From NCBI GenBank assembly GCA_035384605.1, contig DAOOIV010000018.1:1-62304 (forward strand): DNA of 62,304 bases, written 5' to 3'. The notes beneath the pieces were generated by a model. It did not search any database, was not told the DNA's origin, and saw nothing but the letters and a program-made list of their open reading frames with translations. Position 1 is the stretch's first letter; each line of letters opens with the position of its first letter. The stretch is from Phycisphaerae bacterium. GTDB taxonomy: Bacteria; Planctomycetota; Phycisphaerae; UBA1845; PWPN01. The translations under genes and the position numbers were made by a program. Positions 34,010 through 42,392 of the stretch are shown here, one piece after another.

Positions 34010-35374
34010 TCAGCAGGAGCGCACGACCTCTTCGACCACGTTCAGTCCCTCGCGCAAGGCCTCTTCGTCGATCAACAGGGGCGGATTGAGCTTGATGGCG
34101 CAACCCCCGACGCCGACCGGCGCGAACAAGAGCACACCCTTGCACACACAATTCCAGACGACCTCCCACGCCCAGTCCGGCATCGGCTCGGTGGTGCCGG
34201 GCCTGGTGAACTGAAGCGCGCCGACCAGCCCGATCGAGTCGACGTGGCCGATGCGACCCTTGGAAGCATCTTTGATCCGGCGGACGGCCTCGGCCATCAC
34301 CGGTGCGAGTCGGGCGGCATTCTCAACCAGTTTTTCTCGCCGGATGACCTGAAGGTTAGCCAGGGCGGCTGCTGCACAAATCGGATTGGCCGAGTGCGTG
34401 CTGGTCATTTCGCCCGGACCGTACAGGTTCATGAGTTCGTCGGTGCCGAGCACGGCCGCAACCGGCATTCCACCGGCAATGCCCTTTCCGCAAGCGGCCA
34501 GATCGGGCACGATGCCTAAATGCGAGAAGCCGAAGGGGGCACCGGTTCGCCCGAAACCGGCCTGGACCTCGTCGAAGATCATCACGGCCTTGTACTTGTC
34601 GCACCACGCTCGGAGTGCTTGTGCGTAATGAGGCGGCATCAGGGTGGCGTTGCAGCCTTGGTAGGTCTCGCTCATCACGCCGCAGACGCGGTTCGGGTCG
34701 ACGCCCTTTGCCTTCAACGCGGCCTCAAAGACGGCAAAGCTGGTGTCTTTCTGGCGGAAGCCGTCGGGGAAAGGCACCTGCACGAAGCAAGGATCGTCGC
34801 CGCCGAGCCACGCTTTGAGGGCAGAGGATCCGCCCGCCAACTGTGCGCCCATCGTGCGGCCGTGGAAGGCGTAGTCAAACGAGACCAAGATGTTCTTGTG
34901 CTTGCCGCCCACCTGCAGTCCTTGCGTGCGGGCCAGCTTGATGCAGCATTCACAAGCTTCTGAGCCGGTTGTCAGGAGGAACACGCGTTTGAGGGGCGGG
35001 GGCAGCCAACTGGTCAATTCCTCAACCAGCTTGTACCGCACGTCGGTAGGGAAGCAGTAGGCATGATACAAGCCCTGGTCGGCCATGTCCTTGATTGCTT
35101 TGACGATGTCCGGGTGGGCGTGGCCGCATGAGGTCACCAATACGCCGGAGGAGAAATCGATCCAACGATTGCCGTAGGGGTCGCGGACCGTGGCACCCTC
35201 GCCGCCGTCCCAGATGACCGGAGGCTGGCCACCCATGCTGCGAGGTTCCATCTCACGCAGGCGTTTCAGAAAAGGCACGGAGTCGGGAACCGGGATCGGC
35301 GTGCGGATCATGCGGTATTTCGTATGAACAAGCTCAACCTCACGCGGCTGAAGGGGAAATTCCTTTGTTGCCAT
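34010..35374 (-). CDS. Class III (GABA/ornithine-type) PLP aminotransferase
   Basis: 454 aa. The class III signature MIFDEVQAGFGRTG holds the cofactor Asp (D268), and CGKGIAGGMP holds the Schiff-base lysine K297. TTGSEACECCIKLAR and AFHGRTMGA are also typical. The family moves an amino group between an omega-amino acid, aminosugar or similar donor and a 2-oxo acid. Specificity is not readable from sequence. It is the second gene of a four-gene unit, 9 bp after a Gfo/Idh dehydrogenase gene, which could make the ketone it aminates. AAGGAG lies upstream, a little farther than usual (12 bases). Confidence 0.93.
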   Translation of the reverse strand: MATKEFPLQPREVELVHTKYRMIRTPIPVPDSVPFLKRLREMEPRSMGGQPPVIWDGGEGATVRDPYGNRWIDFSSGVLVTSCGHAHPDIVKAIKDMADQGLYHAYCFPTDVRYKLVEELTSWLPPPLKRVFLLTTGSEACECCIKLARTQGLQVGGKHKNILVSFDYAFHGRTMGAQLAGGSSALKAWLGGDDPCFVQVPFPDGFRQKDTSFAVFEAALKAKGVDPNRVCGVMSETYQGCNATLMPPHYAQALRAWCDKYKAVMIFDEVQAGFGRTGAPFGFSHLGIVPDLAACGKGIAGGMPVAAVLGTDELMNLYGPGEMTSTHSANPICAAAALANLQVIRREKLVENAARLAPVMAEAVRRIKDASKGRIGHVDSIGLVGALQFTRPGTTEPMPDWAWEVVWNCVCKGVLLFAPVGVGGCAIKLNPPLLIDEEALREGLNVVEEVVRSC

Positions 35375-35383
35375 TTCTACGGA

Positions 35384-36703
35384 TTACTCCTTCGATGAAA
35401 TCTGATCGGGTGAGTACTCACGAAACGCGACGCCGGGTCTGCTGCCGTATCGGATCAGGACCTCGCGGCCGTCGGCAAGGATGCTCTTGCGTGCCGCTTC
35501 GATGACCAATTCGTTGTAACTGCTGTTGGCGGGGGTGGCCATGATTCCTTCGCGATCAAGTTGTGCGACGAGTGATCGGCGTTCCTCCAGGCCGGCGATC
35601 TGCGAAGCCTGGCAGCAGGCCTCGATGATGTACTCGACGCTGCGGTGGCCGTAGCCGACGGGGGTAAGGCCCGGTCCGCCGGTATCGAGCAACTGGAAGT
35701 AGTCGGGGTTCGGCTCGGCATAGGCTGTGTCGCCGGGCTCAGTGCCGGCGGAGGTGTAGTGATAGATCACACCGCGGTAGGCGTCGGAATGCTCCAAGAG
35801 TGTCGCGTCGGTTTTGCCTTGACCCCACATTGTCAGCCCCTGGGCGTTGCCGCCCGCGGCGCCGGATGGATAGCCGATGGCGTTGGCGATGCTGAGGATG
35901 GCGCCGTTGTCCCAGCGGACGCGGCCGTCGGTCCAGAGGAAGCCCTGGTTGCCGTTGGGATAGCGATCGCGGATGCCACACACGCTGACCGACACGGGCT
36001 TGAGTCCGGTGATGAACGCGACGAGGTCCACGTAGTGGCAGCCCACGTAAGTGAACATGTCGGTGTTTTCGCAGGTACACCAGTTCTGGAAGTTGGAGTC
36101 GCGGTAGTAGTAGGGCTCGTGCAGAAACGCCTGGCCGAGCCGGAACTCACCGAGTCGGCCGGCGCGGTAAGCCTGCCTGGCCATCAGGCTGCGGTGATCA
36201 AATCGCTTGTGGTATTCGATTCCGACGACCAGGCCGCGTTCGTGCGATCGGCGAATGATGTCCTCGGCATGATCGTACCGAAGGACCAGCGGTTTGACCG
36301 TGCAGACGTGGAGATCGTTTTCAAGGGCTTCGCAGATCATCGGGTAATGGATGTGGTCGGGTGTTGCGACGACGGCGATGCTGTTGGGCGGGGCCGCCCC
36401 GAGCACTTCTCGATAGAGTTCCGGGTGGACTGAATCGGCCGGCACTTCGTCCGGGTCGGGATGGGCGATGAATCGCTGGCCCGGAAACGCTCGGGCGAGT
36501 GTCGGCGATGATCTCAGTTCGGCGATGTGGGCGGGAAGGTGAGCGCAGACGTGGATTTCGCCGATGCGCCCCGTTCGCTGCATGTGGAACAGCGTCGGCA
36601 GGATTTGGATCCTGACGATCATGCCTGCCCCGATGACGGTGACTTGCGGTGCAGCCATTGCGGTTATCTCGCCCAGCCCTCGCGCTTGCCGGCGTTGTGC
36701 CAT
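35384..36703 (-). CDS. Gfo/Idh/MocA family oxidoreductase, first gene of regulated unit
   Basis: 439 aa from ATG at 36703 (AAGG 6 bases upstream). ATG 36658, 15 codons in and just before APQVTVIGAGM, is an alternative. The Rossmann loop is VIGAGM and the conserved lysine lies in CTVKPLVLRYD. GIEYHKRFDHRS and NTDMFTYVGCHYVDLVAFITGL are typical of cyclitol/sugar dehydrogenases. No signal peptide. It leads a minus-strand unit with an aminotransferase, M20 hydrolase and second Gfo/Idh protein, behind a strong promoter with a built-in palindrome about 215-250 bases upstream. Confidence 0.9.
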   Translation of the reverse strand: MAQRRQARGLGEITAMAAPQVTVIGAGMIVRIQILPTLFHMQRTGRIGEIHVCAHLPAHIAELRSSPTLARAFPGQRFIAHPDPDEVPADSVHPELYREVLGAAPPNSIAVVATPDHIHYPMICEALENDLHVCTVKPLVLRYDHAEDIIRRSHERGLVVGIEYHKRFDHRSLMARQAYRAGRLGEFRLGQAFLHEPYYYRDSNFQNWCTCENTDMFTYVGCHYVDLVAFITGLKPVSVSVCGIRDRYPNGNQGFLWTDGRVRWDNGAILSIANAIGYPSGAAGGNAQGLTMWGQGKTDATLLEHSDAYRGVIYHYTSAGTEPGDTAYAEPNPDYFQLLDTGGPGLTPVGYGHRSVEYIIEACCQASQIAGLEERRSLVAQLDREGIMATPANSSYNELVIEAARKSILADGREVLIRYGSRPGVAFREYSPDQISSKE

Positions 36704-37203
36704 CCGTTGCCTTGGGGATGCAACAGGTTTCCGGTTGCGCGGAGCCCGCTTGTCTTTTTGCGCCGGCCGGACCGTTCCAGCCCCGTCATGCCGTCGATCA
36801 AACCTTTCAGGACTGCGGGAATCCAGTGGGGCAGATCAGGTTCTCGGCAGGCTTCTATTGCCTGTGGTTCTTCGTCGGCAGGTTGCGGACAGACCTGTCG
36901 ACGGGCATGATCCGGCCAAGATAATAGGATTCCGGGGCCGGAATTGTCAACGTTTCCGGAGGCGTCTGAGGAAGGCCTTTGCCCAAAGGAAGCGGCGTGC
37001 CCGGCGAGCCAGGCGGCTGCGCCCGTTGGCCGCCTTGATCGGCTTTGCTGCCGGGAGGAGAAGTTGCTGTGAGTCGGACCTCAGGGAGTCCGGCGATCAA
37101 TCGCATACCATTTTTCGATGGGCGCGTCTTCCGTCAGGGGGATGGCCTGTCGATTTGTCGGGTCATTTGATACGATGGTCGTTCGCTGGTGGAGGTGTAT
37201 CGC
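36704..37203. other. Divergent intergenic region with long 5' leader of the minus-strand unit
   Basis: 500 bp between the divergent oxidoreductase and ceramidase-like genes. It holds the operator/promoter at 36921-36950. The 210 or so bases between that promoter and the first minus-strand gene show no convincing gene, only a short CAGGT/ACCTG hairpin near 36880-36898 and a loose duplication of GGTTCT...GGCAGG. A weak candidate promoter for the plus-strand gene, CTGTCG and TACGAT, lies near 37146-37175. Confidence 0.5.
36921..36950 (-). promoter_or_regulatory. Near-consensus promoter with a palindromic operator in its spacer
   Basis: Minus strand: perfect TTGACA (36950-36945), 18-base spacer, TATTAT (36926-36921). 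Sixteen of the 18 spacer bases are the perfect palindrome ATTCCGGCCCCGGAAT (36944-36929), with 7-bp arms around CC. A dimeric regulator bound here would cover both hexamers, the classical layout of a repressible promoter or of a MerR-type activated one (18-base spacer). It faces the four-gene dehydrogenase/aminotransferase/M20 unit. No regulator gene is adjacent. Confidence 0.75.
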
Positions 37204-39411
37204 ATGGATTCGCAGAGAAGCCGGACTGTCGGTCGGAGGCTCGTGCTGAGCCGCGTTTTTCTGGCGGTGGTGGTTCTGGATGTCGCCGCTGTGTCCGCCG
37301 GCCAGGCCGACGAAGCGGCCGAGAGGCTTCTGGCCGGGGCGTATGCCGTTGACATCACTCCCACGGATCTGCCGGTCATCGTCAACGGCGGTTTCCTGGA
37401 GCGAACGGCGGACAAGGTGTACGACCGCCTTTATGCCAAATGCCTGATGCTGGCCGGCGGGAGGGAGCGAGTGGCCATTGTGGTCGTGGACAGTTGTGTG
37501 CTACCTCGCGAGCTGCTTGACGAGGCGAAGGAACTTGCGTCCAGGGTGACCGGCATCGCGACCGACCGGATGATGATCTCGGCGACGCACACGCACAGTG
37601 CGCCGTCGGCCATGGGTTGCTTGGGGAGCGACGCGGACAGGGCTTATGCGGCGAAGCTGCCGGGGTGGATCGCCGAGTGCATCATCGGGGCCGCCGACAG
37701 GCTTGCATCGGCGAAGATCGGCTGGGCGACGGTCAATGATCCGGAGCACACGCACTGTCGCCGGTGGATCCGACGGCCGGACAAGATCGGGCTGGATCCA
37801 TTCGGCGAGCCGACCGTTCGGGCGATGATGCACCCGGGGCCGAACAATCCCGACTATGAAGGGCCGTCCGGGCCGGTGGATTGTGAAGTCAGTGTGGTGT
37901 CCGTGCAATCGGTCGACGGTCGGCCGTTGGCATTGCTGGCGAATTACTCGATGCACTACGCGGGAGCGCCGGCGGTTTCGGCGGACTATTACGGCCAGTT
38001 TGCCGAGAGGATGACCGACCTGCTTGGGGCACGCGAGGTCAAGCCGCCGCTGGTGGTGATGATGTCGCAGGGCACCAGCGGCGATCAATGGTGGGGGGAT
38101 TACCGCAAGCCGCTGGCGAAGCACGATTATCACACGATTGCCGAAGCGCTTTCGGGGATTGTGTTAGAGGCCTATCGCGGCATTCGTTATCAGGAGTCGG
38201 TCTCACTGAGGATGATCGAGAGAAAGCTGACTCTGGGGGTTCGTCAGCCGGATCAGAAACGGCTGGAGGCCGCCAGGCTCGTTGTGGCCGGAATGCAGGG
38301 TCGCAAGCCGAAGGATCAGAAGGAGGTCTACGCTCGCGAGCAGGTATTCCTGTCGGAGCGTCCCAGCCGCGAGTTGAAGCTTCAAGTGATCAGGATCGGC
38401 GATCTGGGAATCACCGCGACTCCGTGCGAGGTGTTCGGCCTGACGGGTTTAAGAATCAAGGCTCAAAGTCCTCTGCGGCCGACCTTCAACATCACGCTGG
38501 CGAACGGCGAGGAGGGTTACATTCCGCCGCCGGCGCAGCACGCGCTGGGCGGTTACACGACCTGGCCGGCGCGGACGGCGCAGCTCGAGGTTGACGCCGA
38601 GCCGAAGATCGTGGAAGCGCTGTTGTCGATGCTGGAGGAAGTCGGGGGTCGGTCTCGGCGGGCCGTTGACCAGCGGCCGGACCCGTCGGATGCCCGTGCG
38701 CAGGCGGTCCTGGCCTCGAAGCCGGCGGCCTGGTGGCCGATGAGCGAGTTTGACGGGCCAACGGCGGCCGACATCTCGGGTCGCAATCACCATGCAACAT
38801 ATAAAGGTGGTTTTTCATTCTATTTAGAAGGGCCTGTTTTTGAGGCCCGGTCAACCAACGGCCCATCGAATCCGTGCGTCCATTTTGCGGGCGGTCAGAT
38901 GACGGCCCGGGTGAAGGGGATCGCCGATCGCTACACGCTTGAGATGTGGTTCTGCAACTACATGCCTGCGGATGGGCGGGCGACGACGGGGCACCTTTTC
39001 TGTCGTTTGGGGAAGGAGGCGGGTGGCAAGGCGGTCGAGCTTCTGTCGATCGGCGGCACCGGAGGCGCGTCGGGGCGGCTGGTCTTTCGGGGCGGTGAGG
39101 GGGGCTCGCAGGCGGTGAGCGGAAGGACGGAAATCGAAGCGCGGACCTGGAACCATGTTGTGATGGTGCGGGACGGCAGCACGGTGAACGTGTACCTGAA
39201 CGGCAGGGCCGTTCCGGATATCGCGACGCGGATCACCGCCGCGCCAGCGACCGGCGAGGAGATCATGATAGGGGCCAGCCCGGGCGATCATGACAGCTTC
39301 GAAGGCCGGATTGACGAGGTGGTTCTCTACGATCGTGTTCTGTCGGTTGATGAGCTCCGGCAGCATTGGCGTGAGCCAGTTCGGCCACCGGAATCGGAGG
39401 GTTCGAGATAG
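37204..39411 (+). CDS. Neutral ceramidase-like hydrolase fused to a LamG-type domain, secreted
   Basis: 735 aa from ATG at 37204, preceded by GGAGGTG. A signal peptide ends near VSAGQA. Residues to about 490 follow the neutral/alkaline ceramidase fold: GAYAVDITPTDLPV, ISATHTHSAPSAMG with zinc histidines, LLANYSMHYAG and MSQGTSGDQWWGD with the serine-containing loop. The C-terminal part, from about 505, is a concanavalin A/LamG-like jelly roll (AAWWPMSEFDG, then GRNHHATYKGG, WNHVVMVRDG and GRIDEVVLYDRVLS). In planctomycetes this family is widespread without proven ceramide substrates. LamG could bind carbohydrate. A short AT-rich patch with unusual codons lies at the start of the LamG domain. 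Confidence 0.88.
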   Translation: MDSQRSRTVGRRLVLSRVFLAVVVLDVAAVSAGQADEAAERLLAGAYAVDITPTDLPVIVNGGFLERTADKVYDRLYAKCLMLAGGRERVAIVVVDSCVLPRELLDEAKELASRVTGIATDRMMISATHTHSAPSAMGCLGSDADRAYAAKLPGWIAECIIGAADRLASAKIGWATVNDPEHTHCRRWIRRPDKIGLDPFGEPTVRAMMHPGPNNPDYEGPSGPVDCEVSVVSVQSVDGRPLALLANYSMHYAGAPAVSADYYGQFAERMTDLLGAREVKPPLVVMMSQGTSGDQWWGDYRKPLAKHDYHTIAEALSGIVLEAYRGIRYQESVSLRMIERKLTLGVRQPDQKRLEAARLVVAGMQGRKPKDQKEVYAREQVFLSERPSRELKLQVIRIGDLGITATPCEVFGLTGLRIKAQSPLRPTFNITLANGEEGYIPPPAQHALGGYTTWPARTAQLEVDAEPKIVEALLSMLEEVGGRSRRAVDQRPDPSDARAQAVLASKPAAWWPMSEFDGPTAADISGRNHHATYKGGFSFYLEGPVFEARSTNGPSNPCVHFAGGQMTARVKGIADRYTLEMWFCNYMPADGRATTGHLFCRLGKEAGGKAVELLSIGGTGGASGRLVFRGGEGGSQAVSGRTEIEARTWNHVVMVRDGSTVNVYLNGRAVPDIATRITAAPATGEEIMIGASPGDHDSFEGRIDEVVLYDRVLSVDELRQHWREPVRPPESEGSR

Positions 39412-39878
39412 GTCGATGGTGTTGCCGCCAAGTCTCGCTTCGGTATCGATTATCTTGCCTGGTTTTCCCAGCTTTCCTAAGTTTGGGTTCTTTTCGCTCT
39501 GCGGGCAGCGCTGGGCGGAGACTGCAGGGTGGGTACTCGAATAAGCGAGGGTTCTCTATTTTAACATTGGGTTCCTTTGGCGCTTCGCACCTCGACGGGT
39601 TTGGAGCTCGGCGTGGAGTGGGAGCAGGGGCGCGAGTGATGAAGGCGGAGCGAACGGGTCAGTCTTCGGTTTTCAAAGAGCGCGCGGCGTGTCCAGGTGC
39701 CCGGACGGGAGGATAACACGCGGGGTGTTCCGGAAGAGAAGCACCGTCGTGACCACACGGCGCGCCTGAGCGCCGACAGCAGAGGGGTGGATAACACGTG
39801 GGGCGATCCGGAGGAGAAGAGTGGCCCACCCCCGTTCGATGATACGGAGTCTGGGCGCCTGGTGCGGTCTGGGCGAGA
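39412..39878. other. Intergenic spacer with a 31-bp near-direct repeat
   Basis: 467 bp between convergent genes. No gene is supported. Apart from the repeat at 39711-39819, the interval has a T-rich stretch (about 39460-39570), without a clear hairpin-plus-T terminator. Confidence 0.6.
39711..39819. repeat. Two-copy direct repeat, period 78 bp
   Basis: GGATAACACG(C/T)GGGG, then a diverged base and TCCGGA(A/G)GAGAAG, occurs at 39711-39741 and 39789-39819, with 27 of 31 bases identical. The copies are separated by 47 unrelated bases. Too few units for a CRISPR and no palindromic core; possibly binding sites or remnants of a duplicated segment. Confidence 0.65.
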
Positions 39879-40607
39879 TCAGAACACCAGTACGGGCTCG
39901 GTGTCGACGGGCAGCCAGTCGACCTTCCTGGCGCGGGAGATGGGTGGCAGGCTGACGGTGACCGCGTATTTGACGCCGATTTCGCAGCCGCGTTTGGCGG
40001 CCAGGCCGGTGTAGTAGTGCAGATAGTTGAAGGAGATCTCGCCGCGGAGCAACTGGTGCTCGCGGCAGGCGCCGACCCAGGTGTCGAATACCTCGGACAC
40101 GTCAATCCAGAGGTTCGGCTGGTAGTCCTCCAGGTCCTCCCAGTTTTCCAGGTAGTACAGGCCGCGGATCAGATGTGCCGGCTCGGCTCGCTTGATGCCC
40201 GGCAGGGCGGCGAGAAAGCCGCCTTCCATGACGATGTTGTAGGTTGCGCGGTGGTCGCGATGGAAGGAACCCCGCCAGTGAGTCAGGATGATATCCGGCC
40301 TGAGCTGCCGGATGAGATCGCACATTTCGTGGATGGTTTTTTCGTCGGATTGCAGTTGCCCATCGGGATGGTCGAGCACGATGCAGTCGGCGGCGCCCAT
40401 ATGGCGGGCGGCGGCCTCGGCTTCGCGGATTCGCTGTTTGGCATATTCGAGGTGGTCCATCCGCGGGTTACCCTTTTCGCCGGCGGTCATGTGCAGAATG
40501 GTCGCGCGGTGCCCGGCGGCCGCGTACTTGCTGATGAGCAGCCCGGCGGTGATCTCCGCATCGCCGATATGTGCCCCGACCGCCAGAATGTGTTTCTTGT
40601 CGCTCAT
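39879..40607 (-). CDS. LmbE/PIG-L family deacetylase
   Basis: 242 aa from ATG at 40607 (GGAG about 8 bases upstream); the longer frame upstream crosses a dispersed repeat and is not used. The family's zinc motif AHPDDE appears as AHIGDAE, keeping the His and Asp ligands but losing the usual Pro-Asp. The third histidine is in SFHRDHRAT. HMTAGEKGNPRM fits the strand after the active site. The family removes N-acetyl groups from GlcNAc-type sugars. Downstream of GNAT and symporter genes on the same strand, it may act on an imported amino sugar (inference). The altered metal motif lowers certainty of activity. Confidence 0.88.
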   Translation of the reverse strand: MSDKKHILAVGAHIGDAEITAGLLISKYAAAGHRATILHMTAGEKGNPRMDHLEYAKQRIREAEAAARHMGAADCIVLDHPDGQLQSDEKTIHEMCDLIRQLRPDIILTHWRGSFHRDHRATYNIVMEGGFLAALPGIKRAEPAHLIRGLYYLENWEDLEDYQPNLWIDVSEVFDTWVGACREHQLLRGEISFNYLHYYTGLAAKRGCEIGVKYAVTVSLPPISRARKVDWLPVDTEPVLVF

Positions 40608-40670
40608 GATGGTATCTCCGGTCCGAATTTGCTCCCCCGCCTTCGCAGGAGGGCTCTCCGAGCCCGGTTC

Positions 40671-40747
40671 GCGGTCTTGACGAGCCGGCAGGTTTATCCC
40701 GCCGGTCCGGAACCACGGGGGTAAACCCCGTGGCTCGTCAAGATCGC
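40671..40747. repeat. Palindromic repeat element with nested hairpins, copy 2 of the CTTGACGAGCC family
   Basis: Outer arms GCGGTCTTGACGAGCC (40671-40686) and GGCTCGTCAAGATCGC (40732-40747) pair with one mismatch. Inside are stems GCCGG/CCGGT and CCACGGGG/CCCCGTGG (40713-40733). A further CGCAGGAG/CTCCTGCG pair brackets it at about 40644 and 40760. Its left end matches the copy at 25115-25149. It overlaps the last 16-18 codons of the symporter gene. Confidence 0.75.
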
Positions 40748-42364
40748 GGTCGGAGACCGCTCCTGCGTCCGCCCGTACCACTCCCAGATACCCGTGAACG
40801 CAAACCAGCCGACGCTGATGCCGATGGCCCATTTCCAGAGCCCCGGCCACGACTTGAGCCCGATCCACGGGCCGCGCACATCTTCGACGGTATGGACAGT
40901 CAGATTGACCAGGCGTGCGGGGTCGGGCGGCGGCTCGAAGCGGCTGAGGATCAGCGTTGCAGCGAGCGCGTATGCGAACGAGAAGAAACCGCGATAAGCG
41001 AAGTTCCAGTCACTCCAGAGATGCAGCCCCACGGCCAGCGGGATTGCCGTGATCATGGCGATGAATGCGGCCCTGGCCGTGGCTCTGCGGGAGAAGACGC
41101 CCACGATGTAGAGCGCCACGACGACGCCGAGCACGTCACCGAAGAAGTCCTGGACGAAGGTGACGGCCGATCGTGCCCGCATGGCGACGGGGACGAGACT
41201 CAGTGAGAGCGCCATTGCGACGGCTTCCAGCACTCGGGTGACCAGCTTGACCTGCTGCATGTTCGCGGTGGGTCGCAGGAATCGCAGGTAGATGTCCTGG
41301 GTAATCAGGGTGCCGGACGCGGTGAGGAGGCCGTCGGCGGACGACAGCAGCGCGGCCATCATGCCCGCCACGAGCAGGCCTCGGACGCCGGTGGGGAACA
41401 TGGTGAGCATGACTTCCATGAAAGCCTGATCGGCCGGCAAGCCCGGATGCAACTTGCGCATGGCTGTCCCGACGGCGAATGTCAGGAAACAGGCGATATT
41501 GGCGAGTACGGCGAGAAGGAGCAGGCTCTTCTGGGCGTCCTGTTCGGTCCGCGAGGCAAGCAGGCGCTGGACCATACCGAAATTGCAGGCAATCCAGGAC
41601 AGACCTGCGACCGTTGCCCAAGCCAGGACCGCCGGTACTGGAAAAAACGTCTCGGATCGCAGGTCGAACTCCAGCGGCGGCACCATGCTTCCGATGGGCG
41701 TGCCGGCACTGCCCGGTACGTCGATGGCGGCCAAGGCTCCGAGGCCGCCGACCTCCGTCACCACGCGCCAGGCGACGACGATCAGCGTCACCAGCAGGAT
41801 CGCACCCTGGTACACGTCCAGCGAGAGCACCGTGCGCAGCCCGCCGACGATCACGTAGAAGGTGCACACGACGGCGATGAGGGCGACGCTTAATGAAAGA
41901 GGCCAGTCCAACAACCTTGTCGTCAGCAGCGCGCCGAGATAGATCGCGCTTGCCAGGATGATCACCAGAATTACCGCCATCAGCACCGAGAACAATGCCC
42001 GGCACTGTGCGTTGAATCGGCGTTCCAGGTATTCGGGCGTGGTGACGATCCGCGTGCGCCAGTAGATAGGGACGAGGAACATGGCGGCGACCCAGCTCGT
42101 CAGCCAGATGTGGACGCCGGTCCATTGCGACACGTACATTCCCCAGATGAAGGCGATGCCGGCCATGCCCATGTACGTCGGGTCCACGGCGAATGCCAGG
42201 AGCGTCAGAGCGGTCTGATGCCACGAGAACGTCCGGCCGCCGGTGAGGAATTCGGATGTCTCGCGTCGGGCAAAGCGCCGGGCGAGCAGCGCGCCGGCCA
42301 CGAAAACGGCGATGAAGTAACCGGCAACGATAATGGAGTCGAGATACCTGCTCATGGCTGACAT
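40694..42364 (-). CDS. Sodium:solute symporter (SSS)
   Basis: 556 aa. About 13 membrane segments and SSS landmarks: FLTGGRTFSWHQTALTLLAF early, VTTPEYLERRFN, the WIACNFGMVQRLLASRT loop and VRGLLVAGMMAALLSSADGLLTA. It differs from the first symporter gene in lacking the inserted soluble domain. The last residues (ILTSHGVYPRGSGPAG) are encoded by the palindromic repeat at 40671-40747, so the C-terminus has probably been replaced or lengthened by that element. The start is uncertain between ATG 42364 and 42355, both with weak ribosome sites. It lies between the GNAT gene (28 bp) and the LmbE gene (86 bp). Confidence 0.92.
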   Translation of the reverse strand: MSAMSRYLDSIIVAGYFIAVFVAGALLARRFARRETSEFLTGGRTFSWHQTALTLLAFAVDPTYMGMAGIAFIWGMYVSQWTGVHIWLTSWVAAMFLVPIYWRTRIVTTPEYLERRFNAQCRALFSVLMAVILVIILASAIYLGALLTTRLLDWPLSLSVALIAVVCTFYVIVGGLRTVLSLDVYQGAILLVTLIVVAWRVVTEVGGLGALAAIDVPGSAGTPIGSMVPPLEFDLRSETFFPVPAVLAWATVAGLSWIACNFGMVQRLLASRTEQDAQKSLLLLAVLANIACFLTFAVGTAMRKLHPGLPADQAFMEVMLTMFPTGVRGLLVAGMMAALLSSADGLLTASGTLITQDIYLRFLRPTANMQQVKLVTRVLEAVAMALSLSLVPVAMRARSAVTFVQDFFGDVLGVVVALYIVGVFSRRATARAAFIAMITAIPLAVGLHLWSDWNFAYRGFFSFAYALAATLILSRFEPPPDPARLVNLTVHTVEDVRGPWIGLKSWPGLWKWAIGISVGWFAFTGIWEWYGRTQERSPTAILTSHGVYPRGSGPAG

Positions 42365-42392
42365 TGAGTCCGGCGTGGCTGCGCGAACGCAG

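Noticed and set aside
36659..36914. Riboswitch in the long leader of the four-gene unit
   Set aside because: Only short hairpins and a loose duplication are visible; no known riboswitch core was recognised, so it is not claimed.
36564..37352. 262-codon plus-strand open frame across the divergent promoter region
   Set aside because: It crosses the strong minus-strand promoter and the start of the ceramidase-like gene in another frame; arginine-rich with no domain.
39711..39819. Possible CRISPR array
   Set aside because: Only two diverged units, spacing not repeated, no cas genes anywhere in the window.
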